From contig DATGLS010000045.1 of assembly GCA_035293985.1 (NCBI GenBank), positions 310,001 to 374,000 of the forward strand: a DNA stretch of 64,000 bases, in the 5' to 3' direction. The notes below the pieces were generated by a model. That model did no database searches, was not told where the DNA came from, and was given only the letters and a program-made list of their open reading frames with translations. This DNA comes from JAVDCA01 sp035293985 (GTDB taxonomy: Bacteria; Pseudomonadota; Alphaproteobacteria; Rhizobiales; Xanthobacteraceae). The position numbers and the translations under genes were made by a program. Of the stretch, positions 27,376 to 34,777 are shown piece after piece. Within the stretch, counting starts at the first letter, position 1, and every line of letters begins with the position of its first letter.

Positions 27376-28110
27376 ATGGGAACTCTGGACTGGCTCACGG
27401 CGCGGCCGGTCGCGCACCGTGGCCTGCATGATGCGGCGCGCGGCGTCATCGAGAACACGCCGAGCGCGTTCGATGCCGCGATCGCGGGGAACTACGGCAT
27501 CGAGACCGACGTGCAGCTGAGCCGCGACGGCGAAGCCATGGTGTATCACGACGATGCGCTCGGCCGGCTCACAGACGGCAGCGGCCGCCTCGCCGATTTG
27601 ACCGTCACGGAGCTGCGCACCGTCCCGTTCCGCTCGACCGCCGACCGAATGATCACGCTCGCCGAGCTCACGGCGCGCGTCGCCGGACGCGTCGCCCTGG
27701 TGGTCGAGATCAAGAGCCGATTCGATGGAGAGGAGCGCCTGGCGACGCGGGTCGCGCAGGTGCTCGGCGACTATCCGGGACGAGCCGCCGCCATGTCGTT
27801 CGATCCTGACGTCGTGGCCCGGCTGCGACGTCTCGCCCCACAGCTCACGCGCGGCATCGTCGCTGAGCGCCATTACGGCGGCCCCAAGGAGCACTCGCTC
27901 ACCGCGGAGCAGAGTTTCGATCTGGGCATTCTCGCGCACGCGTCGCAGACGCGCCCCGATTTCGTCGCTTACCGCGTGGACGATCTGCCGGTGCCAGCCA
28001 CGCATATGTCCGGGCAGCCTGTGCTGACCTGGACCGTGCGCACCCCGGGGCAGCGTGAGCGAGCCCGCGAATACGCGCAGCAGATGATTTTCGAGGGCTT
28101 TCGGCCCTAA
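27376..28110 (+). CDS. ugpQ: Glycerophosphodiester phosphodiesterase
   Basis: A 244-residue GDPD-family TIM barrel that hydrolyses glycerophosphodiesters to glycerol-3-phosphate and an alcohol. The catalytic motifs are visible: VAHRGLHDA (His and Arg), ENTPSAFDAA, GIETDVQLSRDGEAMVYHDD and VVEIKS (Lys). No signal peptide, so it is cytoplasmic like UgpQ. It probably forms an operon with ridA. Confidence 0.9.
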   Translation: MGTLDWLTARPVAHRGLHDAARGVIENTPSAFDAAIAGNYGIETDVQLSRDGEAMVYHDDALGRLTDGSGRLADLTVTELRTVPFRSTADRMITLAELTARVAGRVALVVEIKSRFDGEERLATRVAQVLGDYPGRAAAMSFDPDVVARLRRLAPQLTRGIVAERHYGGPKEHSLTAEQSFDLGILAHASQTRPDFVAYRVDDLPVPATHMSGQPVLTWTVRTPGQRERAREYAQQMIFEGFRP

Positions 28111-28231
28111 GATCCGCGCATCTTCCTCTCCGCGAACCGGAGTCCGTTTCGCCGCAACATGCGCTGGCCTTGAGAGACGACGTGAACGTGCTAAGTCGGA
28201 TTCACATGCCGAGCTTCGGGAACCAGACACC

Positions 28232-29428
28232 ATGAGCGACGGCCTGCGCATCAATGTGCTGCCGTCGATTGCCGACATCCCGGCCGGCACCTGGGATTCG
28301 TGCGCGAATCCGGGAGCCGCCGAAGGTGCCTGCGCGGTTCCCTACAATCCGTTCATCTCGCATGCGTTTCTATCGTCGCTCGAGCTTTCTGGCTCGGCGG
28401 TGACGCGCACCGGCTGGGCGCCGCAGCACCTCGCGGTGGAAGACGAGAACGGCCAGGTGATCGGGGTCACGCCCTGTTATCTCAAGTCGCATTCGCGCGG
28501 CGAATACGTGTTCGACCGCGGCTGGGCGGAGGCCTACGAGCGCGCCGGCGGCGACTACTATCCAAAGCTCCAGGTCTCGGTGCCGTTCACGCCGGCGACC
28601 GGCCGTCGCCTGCTCGCCGCGCCCGGCCAGCGCAGCCACGAGGCCGAGGTCGCGCTGGCGCAGGGACTCGTCGAGCTCACGAAGCTGCGCGAGGCCTCCT
28701 CGGCGCACGTGACCTTCATGCCGGAGCGCGAGTGGCATTTCCTCGGCGAGCGCGGTTTCCTCAAGCGCACCGACCAGCAATTCCACTGGGAGAACGCCGG
28801 CTACTCCACCTTCGACGATTTTCTCGACGCGCTCGCGGCCCGCAAACGCAAGGTGATGAAGCGCGAGCGGCGCGACGCGCTCGCGAACGGCATCGAGGTC
28901 CAATGGCTGACCGGCTCGGACTTGACCGAAGCCGTCTGGGACGCCTTTTTCGATTTCTACATGGAGACCGGCTCGCGCAAGTGGGGGCGGCCGTACCTCA
29001 CACGCGAATTCTACTCGATCGTCGGCGAGAAGATGGCCGACCGCATCCTGCTGGTGATGGCCAGACGCGCCGGCCGCTACATCGCGGGCGCCATCAACTT
29101 CATCGGTTCGGAAACGCTATTCGGTCGCCACTGGGGCGCTATCGAGCACCACCCGTTCCTGCATTTCGAGCTGTGCTACTACCAGGCCGTCGAGTTCGCG
29201 ATCGCCAAGAAGATGTCCCGCGTCGAGGCCGGCGCCCAGGGCGAGCACAAGATCGCGCGCGGCTACATGCCCACGACGACATATTCGGCGCACTACATCG
29301 AGAATCCGTCGCTGCGCCGTGCGATCGCCGACTACCTCGTGCGCGAGCGCGCCTACGTCGAGGCTGCCGGCCGCGAGCTCGGCGAGCTCGCGCCGTTCCG
29401 CAAGGATCTCGAGGACGCCGACGTGTAG
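28232..29428 (+). CDS. COG3146-family N-acyltransferase-like protein
   Basis: A 398-residue protein with the COG3146 (DUF482) signature: WDSCAN, YNPFISHAFLSSLE and DYYPKLQVSVPFTPATGRRL. Its C-terminal half resembles the FemAB/GNAT fold (GEHKIARGYMP). The family is often called peptidoglycan-biosynthesis related, but its reaction is not established. No signal or membrane helix. It stands 122 bases after ugpQ and is followed by a strong hairpin. Confidence 0.82.
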   Translation: MSDGLRINVLPSIADIPAGTWDSCANPGAAEGACAVPYNPFISHAFLSSLELSGSAVTRTGWAPQHLAVEDENGQVIGVTPCYLKSHSRGEYVFDRGWAEAYERAGGDYYPKLQVSVPFTPATGRRLLAAPGQRSHEAEVALAQGLVELTKLREASSAHVTFMPEREWHFLGERGFLKRTDQQFHWENAGYSTFDDFLDALAARKRKVMKRERRDALANGIEVQWLTGSDLTEAVWDAFFDFYMETGSRKWGRPYLTREFYSIVGEKMADRILLVMARRAGRYIAGAINFIGSETLFGRHWGAIEHHPFLHFELCYYQAVEFAIAKKMSRVEAGAQGEHKIARGYMPTTTYSAHYIENPSLRRAIADYLVRERAYVEAAGRELGELAPFRKDLEDADV

Positions 29429-29429
29429 G

Positions 29430-29459
29430 GCGGGCAAGCGCGCCTTCGCGCTTGCCCGC
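29430..29459. terminator. Perfect 13-pair hairpin after the COG3146 gene
   Basis: GCGGGCAAGCGCG and its exact complement CGCGCTTGCCCGC flank the four-base loop CCTT. There is no T-run, so intrinsic termination is only possible; it may instead stabilise the 3' end. Confidence 0.6.
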
Positions 29460-29548
29460 GCGGACAGGCATTGGCCGATGTGCTAGCTAGGTCTACCCGC
29501 GTGGCGATATTGCATGTCGCCCAGCCTGGGGGAGCTACGGAGCGCATC

Positions 29549-29977
29549 ATGTCGGCTTACGATCCCAGCAACATTTTCGCCAAAATCCTGCGCGGCGAGC
29601 TGCCGTCGCACAAGGTGTACGAGGACGAGCGCGCCTTCGCGTTTCTCGACATCATGCCGCGCGCGCCCGGCCACACGCTGGTGATCCCGAAGGCGCCGGC
29701 GCGTAACATTCTCGATGTCAAGCCCGACGACCTCGCCCACGTGATGGCGGTGGCGCAGAAGATCGCGCAGGTCGCGATGAAGGTGTTCGGCGCCGACGGC
29801 ATCACGGTGCAGCAGTTCAACGAGGCGGCCGGCGGCCAAGTGGTCTTTCATCTGCACGTGCATGTCATTCCGCGAAAAGACGGCGTGCCGCTCAAGCCGC
29901 CGGCGACCTTCAAGGAAGAAGCCTCCGTTCTCTCCGACCACGCGCTCAAGCTCGCGGCCGCGCTCAAGGGCGCGTGA
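29549..29977 (+). CDS. HIT-family protein
   Basis: A 142-residue histidine-triad nucleotide-binding protein. The family motif HLHVHVIP (HxHxHxx) is in place, and the N-terminus reads SNIFAKILRGELPSHKVYED as usual for HinT-like phosphoramidases. It cleaves nucleoside phosphoramidates such as AMP-lysine. The ATG at 29549 is preferred over the in-frame start at 29471. It is the last ordinary core gene before the tRNA array. Confidence 0.92.
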   Translation: MSAYDPSNIFAKILRGELPSHKVYEDERAFAFLDIMPRAPGHTLVIPKAPARNILDVKPDDLAHVMAVAQKIAQVAMKVFGADGITVQQFNEAAGGQVVFHLHVHVIPRKDGVPLKPPATFKEEASVLSDHALKLAAALKGA

Positions 29978-30170
29978 GATTTCTTCGAGTGTTGCCGGAA
30001 CGCATCGCGAGCAAGACTTTTTCATATGCGGCTCGCCGCCGGAAATTAAAGGAATTATCGCCGGCTGATTTTTTCAACTGATGCGTTTTATCGAAGATGA
30101 AGATGAAACCACGGGCGATCGCACAAATCCTTAAAACCTTTGGCATTGACGCGTGAGTGCAACTTCATTC

Positions 30171-30199
30171 TTGATTTTCTGCGCAAGGCTTGGCATATA
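30171..30199 (+). promoter_or_regulatory. Candidate promoter of the tRNA array
   Basis: TTGATT, 17 bases, then CATATA. The 150 bases upstream are the most AT-rich around, with A- and T-runs such as CTGATTTTTTCAACTG that could serve as UP elements. It faces the leader and the first tRNA 520 bases downstream. No coding region intervenes. Confidence 0.5.
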
Positions 30200-30589
30200 T
30201 GTTGACTACTGGCCGAATGTCGGCTGGCAAACGAGGAATCCGATGCGCCGCTTTGGCTCATATAGCTCTGCGCTCAGCGCCCCGAACGCATGGACGTGCC
30301 AACGTTCCTGCGAGCGGGCGGCCGTCTGCGCGCATGATGCGGGTTTCCTTTCATTGACCGAACCGTCCCCCAAGGGATCGATGCGACCGGAATAACCGGC
30401 GGCGGGCCACCACCCTCCGCCAAACAGGCAGGAGGGACCCGATGGGCCCGTAAAGTGACCGAAAGCACAGACCCGAGATAGATCGATTGCGTGCGACCGC
30501 ATTCGCGGCCCCGTGCGCGTCGCATGAGCTGACGATCCGTGCATGTGCGCGGCGCGATTGCGCGCGCTTGGGCGGAGCCTTGAGACCTT

Positions 30590-30601
30590 TGCTGTTTGAC
30601 A
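30590..30601 (+). promoter_or_regulatory. boxA-like antitermination site
   Basis: TGCTGTTTGACA matches the E. coli rRNA boxA TGCTCTTTAACA at 10 of 12 positions and is followed by TCGTGAAC. In rRNA operons boxA recruits the Nus complex so that long untranslated transcripts are not cut short by Rho. The position ahead of a tRNA array fits this role, which is inferred. Confidence 0.45.
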
Positions 30602-30615
30602 TCGTGAACGTCCAG
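30595..30615 (+). repeat. Left copy of a 21-bp inverted repeat flanking the tRNA array
   Basis: The 21 bases beginning TTTGACATCGTGAACG recur exactly, in reverse orientation, at 45921-45941. They overlap the boxA-like site and lie 103 bases before the first tRNA. Confidence 0.9.
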
Positions 30616-30619
30616 AATT

Positions 30620-30679
30620 GGACGGCGCTTCGTGCAACCGCCTCCCGCTTGCTCGGGATGCTCAGCGGAAGCGCCGTCC
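30620..30679 (+). other. Stem-loop with 11-pair stem before the first tRNA
   Basis: GGACGGCGCTT pairs exactly with AAGCGCCGTCC across 38 bases. It has tRNA-acceptor-like length but no T-loop sequence, so it is not called a tRNA. It may be an RNase III-type processing stem or a decayed tRNA. Confidence 0.5.
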
Positions 30680-30717
30680 GTTTGTCCATTTAGCCGACGT
30701 TGTCGTCGGCACCCATT

Positions 30718-30791
30718 GCCCCTGAAGCATTGAGGCGATGCAGCCGCCCCGTAAGCGGCAGAGCCGGATTCGATTCCCGGCCGGGGCTCCA
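30718..30791 (+). tRNA. tRNA-Thr(CGU)-like, divergent
   Basis: The anticodon stem is perfect (GCCGC/GCGGC) and the loop is CCCGTAA, so the anticodon is CGT but position 33 is C instead of U. The acceptor has one mismatch, base 8 is A, the D-loop lacks GG and pair 53-61 is broken. CCA is encoded. Confidence 0.65.
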
Positions 30792-30799
30792 TCTCTTTT

Positions 30800-30876
30800 G
30801 CTCTCTTAGCTCATTCGGTAGAGCACCGAATTGGTATGTCGGAGGTGGCTGGTTCGATTTCCGGCAGAGAGCTCCA
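30800..30876 (+). tRNA. tRNA-Thr(GGU)-like
   Basis: The acceptor GCTCTCT/AGAGAGC is perfect, the D-arm is standard, and the anticodon loop TTGGTAT keeps U33. The T-loop is eight bases (TTCGATTT) rather than seven. CCA is encoded. Confidence 0.75.
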
Positions 30877-30928
30877 CGCGATTTTATTTCGCGTCATGCC
30901 CCCCGTTTGTCGCGAGCATCCGCGTCTT

Positions 30929-31004
30929 GCGCCGGTAGCCCAACGGAAGAGGCAGCACGTTCAGACCGTGCTCAGTGCGAGTTCAAATCTCGCTCGGCGT
31001 ACCA
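30929..31004 (+). tRNA. tRNA-Leu(CAG)-like without long variable arm
   Basis: The anticodon stem is GCACG/CGTGC and the loop TTCAGAC gives anticodon CAG with U33. The variable loop is only about five bases (TCAGT); bacterial Leu tRNAs have a long variable arm, so the identity is anomalous. CCA is encoded. Confidence 0.7.
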
Positions 31005-31038
31005 ACCTTGGCATTGTAGGCGCTTCGGCACTGCAAAT

Positions 31039-31113
31039 GCGCGCTTAGCTCAGAGGCAGAGCGGGGCTCCTACAAAGCTCAGGTCGGGATTTCGAAATTC
31101 CCAGCGCGCTCCA
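31039..31113 (+). tRNA. tRNA-Val(UAC)-like, C33
   Basis: The acceptor GCGCGCT/AGCGCGC is perfect and the D-arm regular. The loop CCTACAA gives anticodon TAC with C33 in place of U33. The T-stem has a T-T mismatch at 53-61. CCA is encoded. Confidence 0.7.
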
Positions 31114-31119
31114 ATCAAC

Positions 31120-31192
31120 CCACTCTTAGCTCAACAGCAAAGCCCCGCCAGATAAGCGAGCGGCCAAGGGGCAGCACCTCGAGGGTGGACCA
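31120..31192 (+). tRNA. tRNA-Ile(GAU)-like, strongly degenerate
   Basis: The acceptor CCACTCT pairs with AGGGTGG (one G-T) and is followed by ACCA. The loop CAGATAA gives GAT with A33. The T-loop reads GGCAGCA with no TTC, the T-stem has a mismatch and the D-stem only three pairs. It is probably a decaying or very divergent tRNA. Confidence 0.5.
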
Positions 31193-31198
31193 GACACA

Positions 31199-31274
31199 CA
31201 GGCTGTAGCTCAGCTGGAAGAGCGCCGGTTCCGGAAACCGAAGGCCGCTGGATCGTGACCAGCCAGCCTGACCA
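31199..31274 (+). tRNA. tRNA-Pro(CGG)-like, C33
   Basis: The acceptor CAGGCTG/CAGCCTG and the T-stem GCTGG/CCAGC are perfect. The loop TCCGGAA gives CGG with C33. The T-loop ATCGTGA lacks T54 and A58. CCA is encoded. Confidence 0.65.
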
Positions 31275-31279
31275 ATCGA

Positions 31280-31353
31280 TGCTCCTCAGCTTCGTGGCAA
31301 AGCGATCGGCTCTGACCCGGTCCACGTCGGTTCGATTCCGAGAGAGGCTGCCA
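31280..31353 (+). tRNA. tRNA-Gln(CUG)-like
   Basis: The loop CTCTGAC gives CTG with normal U33. G73 (a Gln trait) precedes CCA, and the T-loop TTCGATT is normal. The acceptor has two mismatches and base 8 is C. Confidence 0.65.
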
Positions 31354-31374
31354 ATAAGCGAAGGGCATGTCATG

Positions 31375-31448
31375 GACGAGGTGGCCGAATTGCGAGGCAC
31401 ACGGTTGCAACCCGTGCAACGCAGGTTCGATTCCTGTCGTCGTCTTCA
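31375..31448 (+). tRNA. tRNA-Cys(GCA)-like
   Basis: The anticodon stem CACGG/CCGTG is perfect; the loop TTGCAAC gives GCA with U33. U73 agrees with Cys identity, but the 3' end reads TCA rather than CCA. One acceptor pair is G-G. Confidence 0.7.
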
Positions 31449-31489
31449 TCCTTGGCGCCCTTCGGGCGCTTGCGCTCGGCACGCCCTGC
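31449..31489 (+). repeat. Post-tRNA spacer repeat, divergent copy
   Basis: CCTTGGCGCCCTTCGGGCGC then TTGCGCTCGGCACGCC follows the Cys tRNA at once. It shares the CCTT...GGCGC...GCTCGGCA core of the other spacer repeats. Confidence 0.5.
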
Positions 31490-31492
31490 TTT

Positions 31493-31579
31493 GGACCAGT
31501 TACCGTAGCGGCCGAACGGAGCGGACTCTTAACCCGCTGGCACTGCCCATCGCAGGTTCGAATCCTGCCTGGTCCACCA
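31493..31579 (+). tRNA. tRNA-Lys(CUU)-like with enlarged variable region
   Basis: The acceptor GGACCAG/CTGGTCC and T-arm GCAGG-TTCGAAT-CCTGC are perfect. The loop CTCTTAA gives CTT with U33. The variable region is about 14 bases, too long for a normal Lys tRNA. CCA is encoded. Confidence 0.7.
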
Positions 31580-31587
31580 CTTCCATT

Positions 31588-31662
31588 GCTCCGTTACGCA
31601 TCTGGTGAAGCGGCCGCGCTGTCGACGCGGTGAGAGGGATTCGATTTCCCTACGGAGCGCCA
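31588..31662 (+). tRNA. tRNA-Asp(GUC)-like
   Basis: The acceptor GCTCCGT/ACGGAGC, anticodon stem CCGCG/CGCGG and T-stem are perfect. The loop CTGTCGA gives GTC with U33, and G73-CCA fits Asp. Its last 13 bases overlap the 3' end of the LysR gene on the opposite strand and supply that gene's stop codon. Confidence 0.8.
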
Positions 31663-32582
31663 TTTCTGCCGCCACCGACCGGCTTGCCGGCGGCGCGAGC
31701 GAGCTCGTCGAGAAAGACGCGCAGCCCGCGGTCGATCACCTTGTCCTTGCGCAGCACGTAGGCGAGGTCGCGGGTGAGCGCCGGCCGCAGCGGATGCAGG
31801 AGCGTCGCGCGCGCGACCTCCTGGAGCGCGAGCTTGGGCAGGACCGATGCGCCGAGTCCGCTCGCGACCAGCACCTTGATCGCCTCGACGCTGCCGAGCT
31901 CCATGATCGGGCTCGCGGTGACGCCCGCCCGCTCGAACCAATCGTCGACGAGCCGGCGCGTGTTGCTGCCAGCCTCGTAGAGAATCAGGGGAAGCTTGCC
32001 GAGCTGCGCGGCGTCGACGCCGGCGCCAGCACGCGCAAGACCTTTCGCGACGAGCGCTTTCGGCAGGAGCGCGAGCAGCGGGTCCGGCGCAAGCTTCGTC
32101 GCCACCACGGCACGGCTCGTACGCATCGGCAAGGTCACGAGCGCGATATCGAGGGCGCCGGCCTCGAGCCGGTCGAGAATCTCGGGCGTGTTTCCGGTCG
32201 CGACCGTCACCTCGAGGGCCGGCATTCGCCGCTTCACGCGGGCGAGCATCGCCGGCAACAAGTAGATGCACGCGGTCGCACCGGTGCCGACGCGCACCCG
32301 ACCGGCCGTGCCGTCGCGAAATACCGCAACCGCGGCGACGATGTCATCGGCCGCGCTTTGCGCGCGCCGGGCGGCCGCAACCACCGCCTCGCCGGCACGC
32401 GTTGGCATGATCCGCCCCTTGGCGCGATCGAGCAGGCGCACCCCGAGCGCGCGCTCGAGGTCGCGCAGCTGCTGACTCGCGGCAGGCTGTGTCAGGTGCA
32501 GCGACTTCGCGGCCGACGTGATGCTTCCACTGTCCACGGCCGCCAGGAAAGTCATGAGCTGGCGCAGGGTCGGATGGCCCAT
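31650..32582 (-). CDS. LysR-family transcriptional regulator
   Basis: A 310-residue LysR protein: an N-terminal winged helix (about 1-65, LRQLMTFLAAVDSGSITSAA) and a periplasmic-binding-like effector domain (about 90-300). The effector and targets are unknown; the CocE/NonD hydrolase starts 243 bases away in the opposite direction and is the natural candidate. The stop codon lies inside the tRNA-Asp acceptor stem, so the last few residues (GGGRNGAP) may be altered from the ancestral end. Start ATG at 32582. Confidence 0.9.
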   Translation of the reverse strand: MGHPTLRQLMTFLAAVDSGSITSAAKSLHLTQPAASQQLRDLERALGVRLLDRAKGRIMPTRAGEAVVAAARRAQSAADDIVAAVAVFRDGTAGRVRVGTGATACIYLLPAMLARVKRRMPALEVTVATGNTPEILDRLEAGALDIALVTLPMRTSRAVVATKLAPDPLLALLPKALVAKGLARAGAGVDAAQLGKLPLILYEAGSNTRRLVDDWFERAGVTASPIMELGSVEAIKVLVASGLGASVLPKLALQEVARATLLHPLRPALTRDLAYVLRKDKVIDRGLRVFLDELARAAGKPVGGGRNGAP

Positions 32583-32824
32583 GGCCGCAGATTATGCGGC
32601 CGGCGAAGCCAGCACAACGCGCCGCCCCAAAGCTTTCCTGATGCCGCGCATCAGATAAATCGCCTTTGCGGCGCGCCGGCACGGGTCGATGCTGAAGGGC
32701 GACGCGTCGGTCGCCGCTGCGTCTCCGCCGCTGCCCGATCGCGTCCAAGGACCAACTGCCGGCGACCCAGGACGCCACCGCGATGCGACCAGCCACTCGA
32801 TCGACCCGCCAATCAACCGGGCGC

Positions 32825-34777
32825 ATGACCTTCTGGAACGCCGCGGCCGTCCGCGAGCCGCATTCCTCCCGAACGATCCGCCGGGCGACCGCGATACCCG
32901 CAAGCATCATGCTCGCCGCGATCATCGCGGCACCGGCCTTTGCTGAGCCCGGGTGGCCCCCGACGAGCGGCCAGGGCCCCTGTACAGTAACCAAAAAGGT
33001 CGATGTCCCGGCGACGATGCGGGACGGCACCGTTCTGTACGCCGACGTTTATCAGCCGGCGACCAGCGAGCCGGTTCCGGTCATTCTCATGCGCACGCAA
33101 TACAACAAGGCGGGCGCGCAGGTGCAGCCGTCGCGCTTTCAGTCGCCGAGCTGGTTCGCCTCGCATTGTTACATCGTTGTGATCCAGGACATTCGCGGCC
33201 AGTACGCCTCGAAAGGCACCTTCTACGAGTACAGCCACGATCGCGATGACGGCTACGACAGCGTCGAATGGGCGGCGCATCTGCCGGGCTCGAACGGCGC
33301 AGTCGGCATGTATGGCTCCTCGTATGTGGGCGCAACCCAGTGGCTCGCCGCAACGGCCGCGCCTCCGTCGTTGAAGGCGATCGTGCCGTCGAACACCGCC
33401 TCCGACTATTACGACGGCTGGACCTACGAGGGCGGCGCGTTTCGCCTCGATTTCATCGAGGGGTGGATGATGAAGGACATCGTGGCGAGCGCGGCCGCCA
33501 ATCGCGGCGATACCGCCTTGGCGCAAGCGCTCGAGCGTGACTACCGGGACATCGCGCGCTGGGAGCACTTTCGCCCCTACATCGAATTCCCGCCGTTCCG
33601 CCCCGATCGCGACGAGGTTGCTCCCTACTTCTTCGATGCGGTCCGCCATCCCGCCTACGACGCGTATTGGAGGCAATTCAGCATCAAGGAGCGCTATGCG
33701 AACGTTAAAGTGCCGGTGCTCGCGTTCGAGGGCTGGTACGATGCCTTCTTGCAGGGCGGCCTGGAAAACTTCGTCGGCATGACGCAGCGCGCCGCCAGCG
33801 ACGCCGCGCGGAGAAACCAGCGCATCGTCATCGGCCCGTGGGAGCACATCGCATGGGGCCGGCCGGGGGCGACCTTCCACGGCTACAGCGTGGCGTCGCC
33901 GCGGCTTGCCGCCATCGGACCCGCCGCCGACAGCCCGGTGAACGAGCTCACGCTTGCGTGGTTCGACCATTTCCTCAAGGGGAAGGACAATGGCGTCGAT
34001 ACCGGCACGCGGGTCGACTACTTCACCATGGGCGAAAACCGCTGGCATACGGCGCGTGGCTGGCCCATTCCGGGCACTGAGTACCAAACGTGGTATCTCG
34101 CGAGCGATGGCCATGCCGCCTCCCTCTTGGGTGACGGGGCGCTCACCCGCGAGCCGGCAGGCGACAAATCTCCGGCCGATCATTTCGACTACGAACCGTG
34201 GAATCCGGTGCCGAGCGTCGGCGGCCATTCGTGTTGCGAATGGTACAGCGACTCGCAGGGACAGTTCGATCAGGCCGCCGTCGAGCAGCGCAGCGACGTG
34301 CTCGTCTATACGAGCCCGGTGCTGACGCAGCCGATGGAGGTTACGGGCCCGATCTCGGTCGTGCTGTATGCGGCATCATCAGCGCGCGACACGGACTTCA
34401 CGGCCAAGCTGGTCGACGTCCATCCCGACGGCGAGGCGATCAATCTCAACAACGGCATCATCCGCGCGCGCTTCCGTGCGTCGCTGTCACAGCCGAGCCT
34501 GATCGTTCCCGGCGACGTCTACCGCTACACGATCGCGATCTGGCCGACGAGCAATCTGTTTGAGCCGGGCCATCGTATCCGGCTCGAAATATCGTCGAGC
34601 GATTTTCCTCAGTTCGATCCCAACCCGAATACCGGCGAGGCGTTCGGCATGAGCACGCATCAGCAGGCCGCGCGGCAGACCATATTGCACGACACCCTTC
34701 ATCCATCCGCGCTCATCTTGCCCGTCATCCCGGCGGGTGCGCGCACGGTGGGCGCCGATGTGGCGCCACGGCTGTGA
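32825..34777 (+). CDS. CocE/NonD-family hydrolase, secreted
   Basis: A 650-residue protein. A signal peptide ends near AAPAFAEPG (about residue 45). The alpha/beta-hydrolase domain has the nucleophile motif GMYGSSYVGAT and the early VIQDIRGQYASKG of the X-Pro dipeptidyl-peptidase/cocaine-esterase family; the C-terminal domain is the jelly-roll of that family (VTGPISVVLYAASSA). The substrate may be an ester or amide. Start ATG at 32825; an upstream frame to 32783 lacks support. It is divergent from the LysR gene. Confidence 0.9.
   Translation: MTFWNAAAVREPHSSRTIRRATAIPASIMLAAIIAAPAFAEPGWPPTSGQGPCTVTKKVDVPATMRDGTVLYADVYQPATSEPVPVILMRTQYNKAGAQVQPSRFQSPSWFASHCYIVVIQDIRGQYASKGTFYEYSHDRDDGYDSVEWAAHLPGSNGAVGMYGSSYVGATQWLAATAAPPSLKAIVPSNTASDYYDGWTYEGGAFRLDFIEGWMMKDIVASAAANRGDTALAQALERDYRDIARWEHFRPYIEFPPFRPDRDEVAPYFFDAVRHPAYDAYWRQFSIKERYANVKVPVLAFEGWYDAFLQGGLENFVGMTQRAASDAARRNQRIVIGPWEHIAWGRPGATFHGYSVASPRLAAIGPAADSPVNELTLAWFDHFLKGKDNGVDTGTRVDYFTMGENRWHTARGWPIPGTEYQTWYLASDGHAASLLGDGALTREPAGDKSPADHFDYEPWNPVPSVGGHSCCEWYSDSQGQFDQAAVEQRSDVLVYTSPVLTQPMEVTGPISVVLYAASSARDTDFTAKLVDVHPDGEAINLNNGIIRARFRASLSQPSLIVPGDVYRYTIAIWPTSNLFEPGHRIRLEISSSDFPQFDPNPNTGEAFGMSTHQQAARQTILHDTLHPSALILPVIPAGARTVGADVAPRL

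Larger units (their letters stand above)
30200..30717 (+). other. Untranslated leader of the tRNA array
   Basis: About 500 bases with no recognisable protein between the promoter candidate and the first tRNA. Short open frames occur on both strands but have no family content. It contains a boxA-like site (30590-30601), one end of a 21-bp inverted repeat and two stem-loops (30620-30679, and GCCGAC-GTTGTC-GTCGGC at about 30693-30710). The arrangement of promoter, long leader, boxA and processing-type stems resembles rRNA operons. No known RNA family (RNase P, 6S, tmRNA) is recognised. Confidence 0.5.

Noticed and set aside
30620..30679. Possible extra tRNA before Thr(CGT)
   Set aside because: The acceptor-like stem is perfect but there is no TTC loop or convincing anticodon arm; kept as a stem-loop.
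30200..30717. rRNA or RNase P RNA in the array leader
   Set aside because: None of the conserved core sequences of these RNAs could be found by eye.
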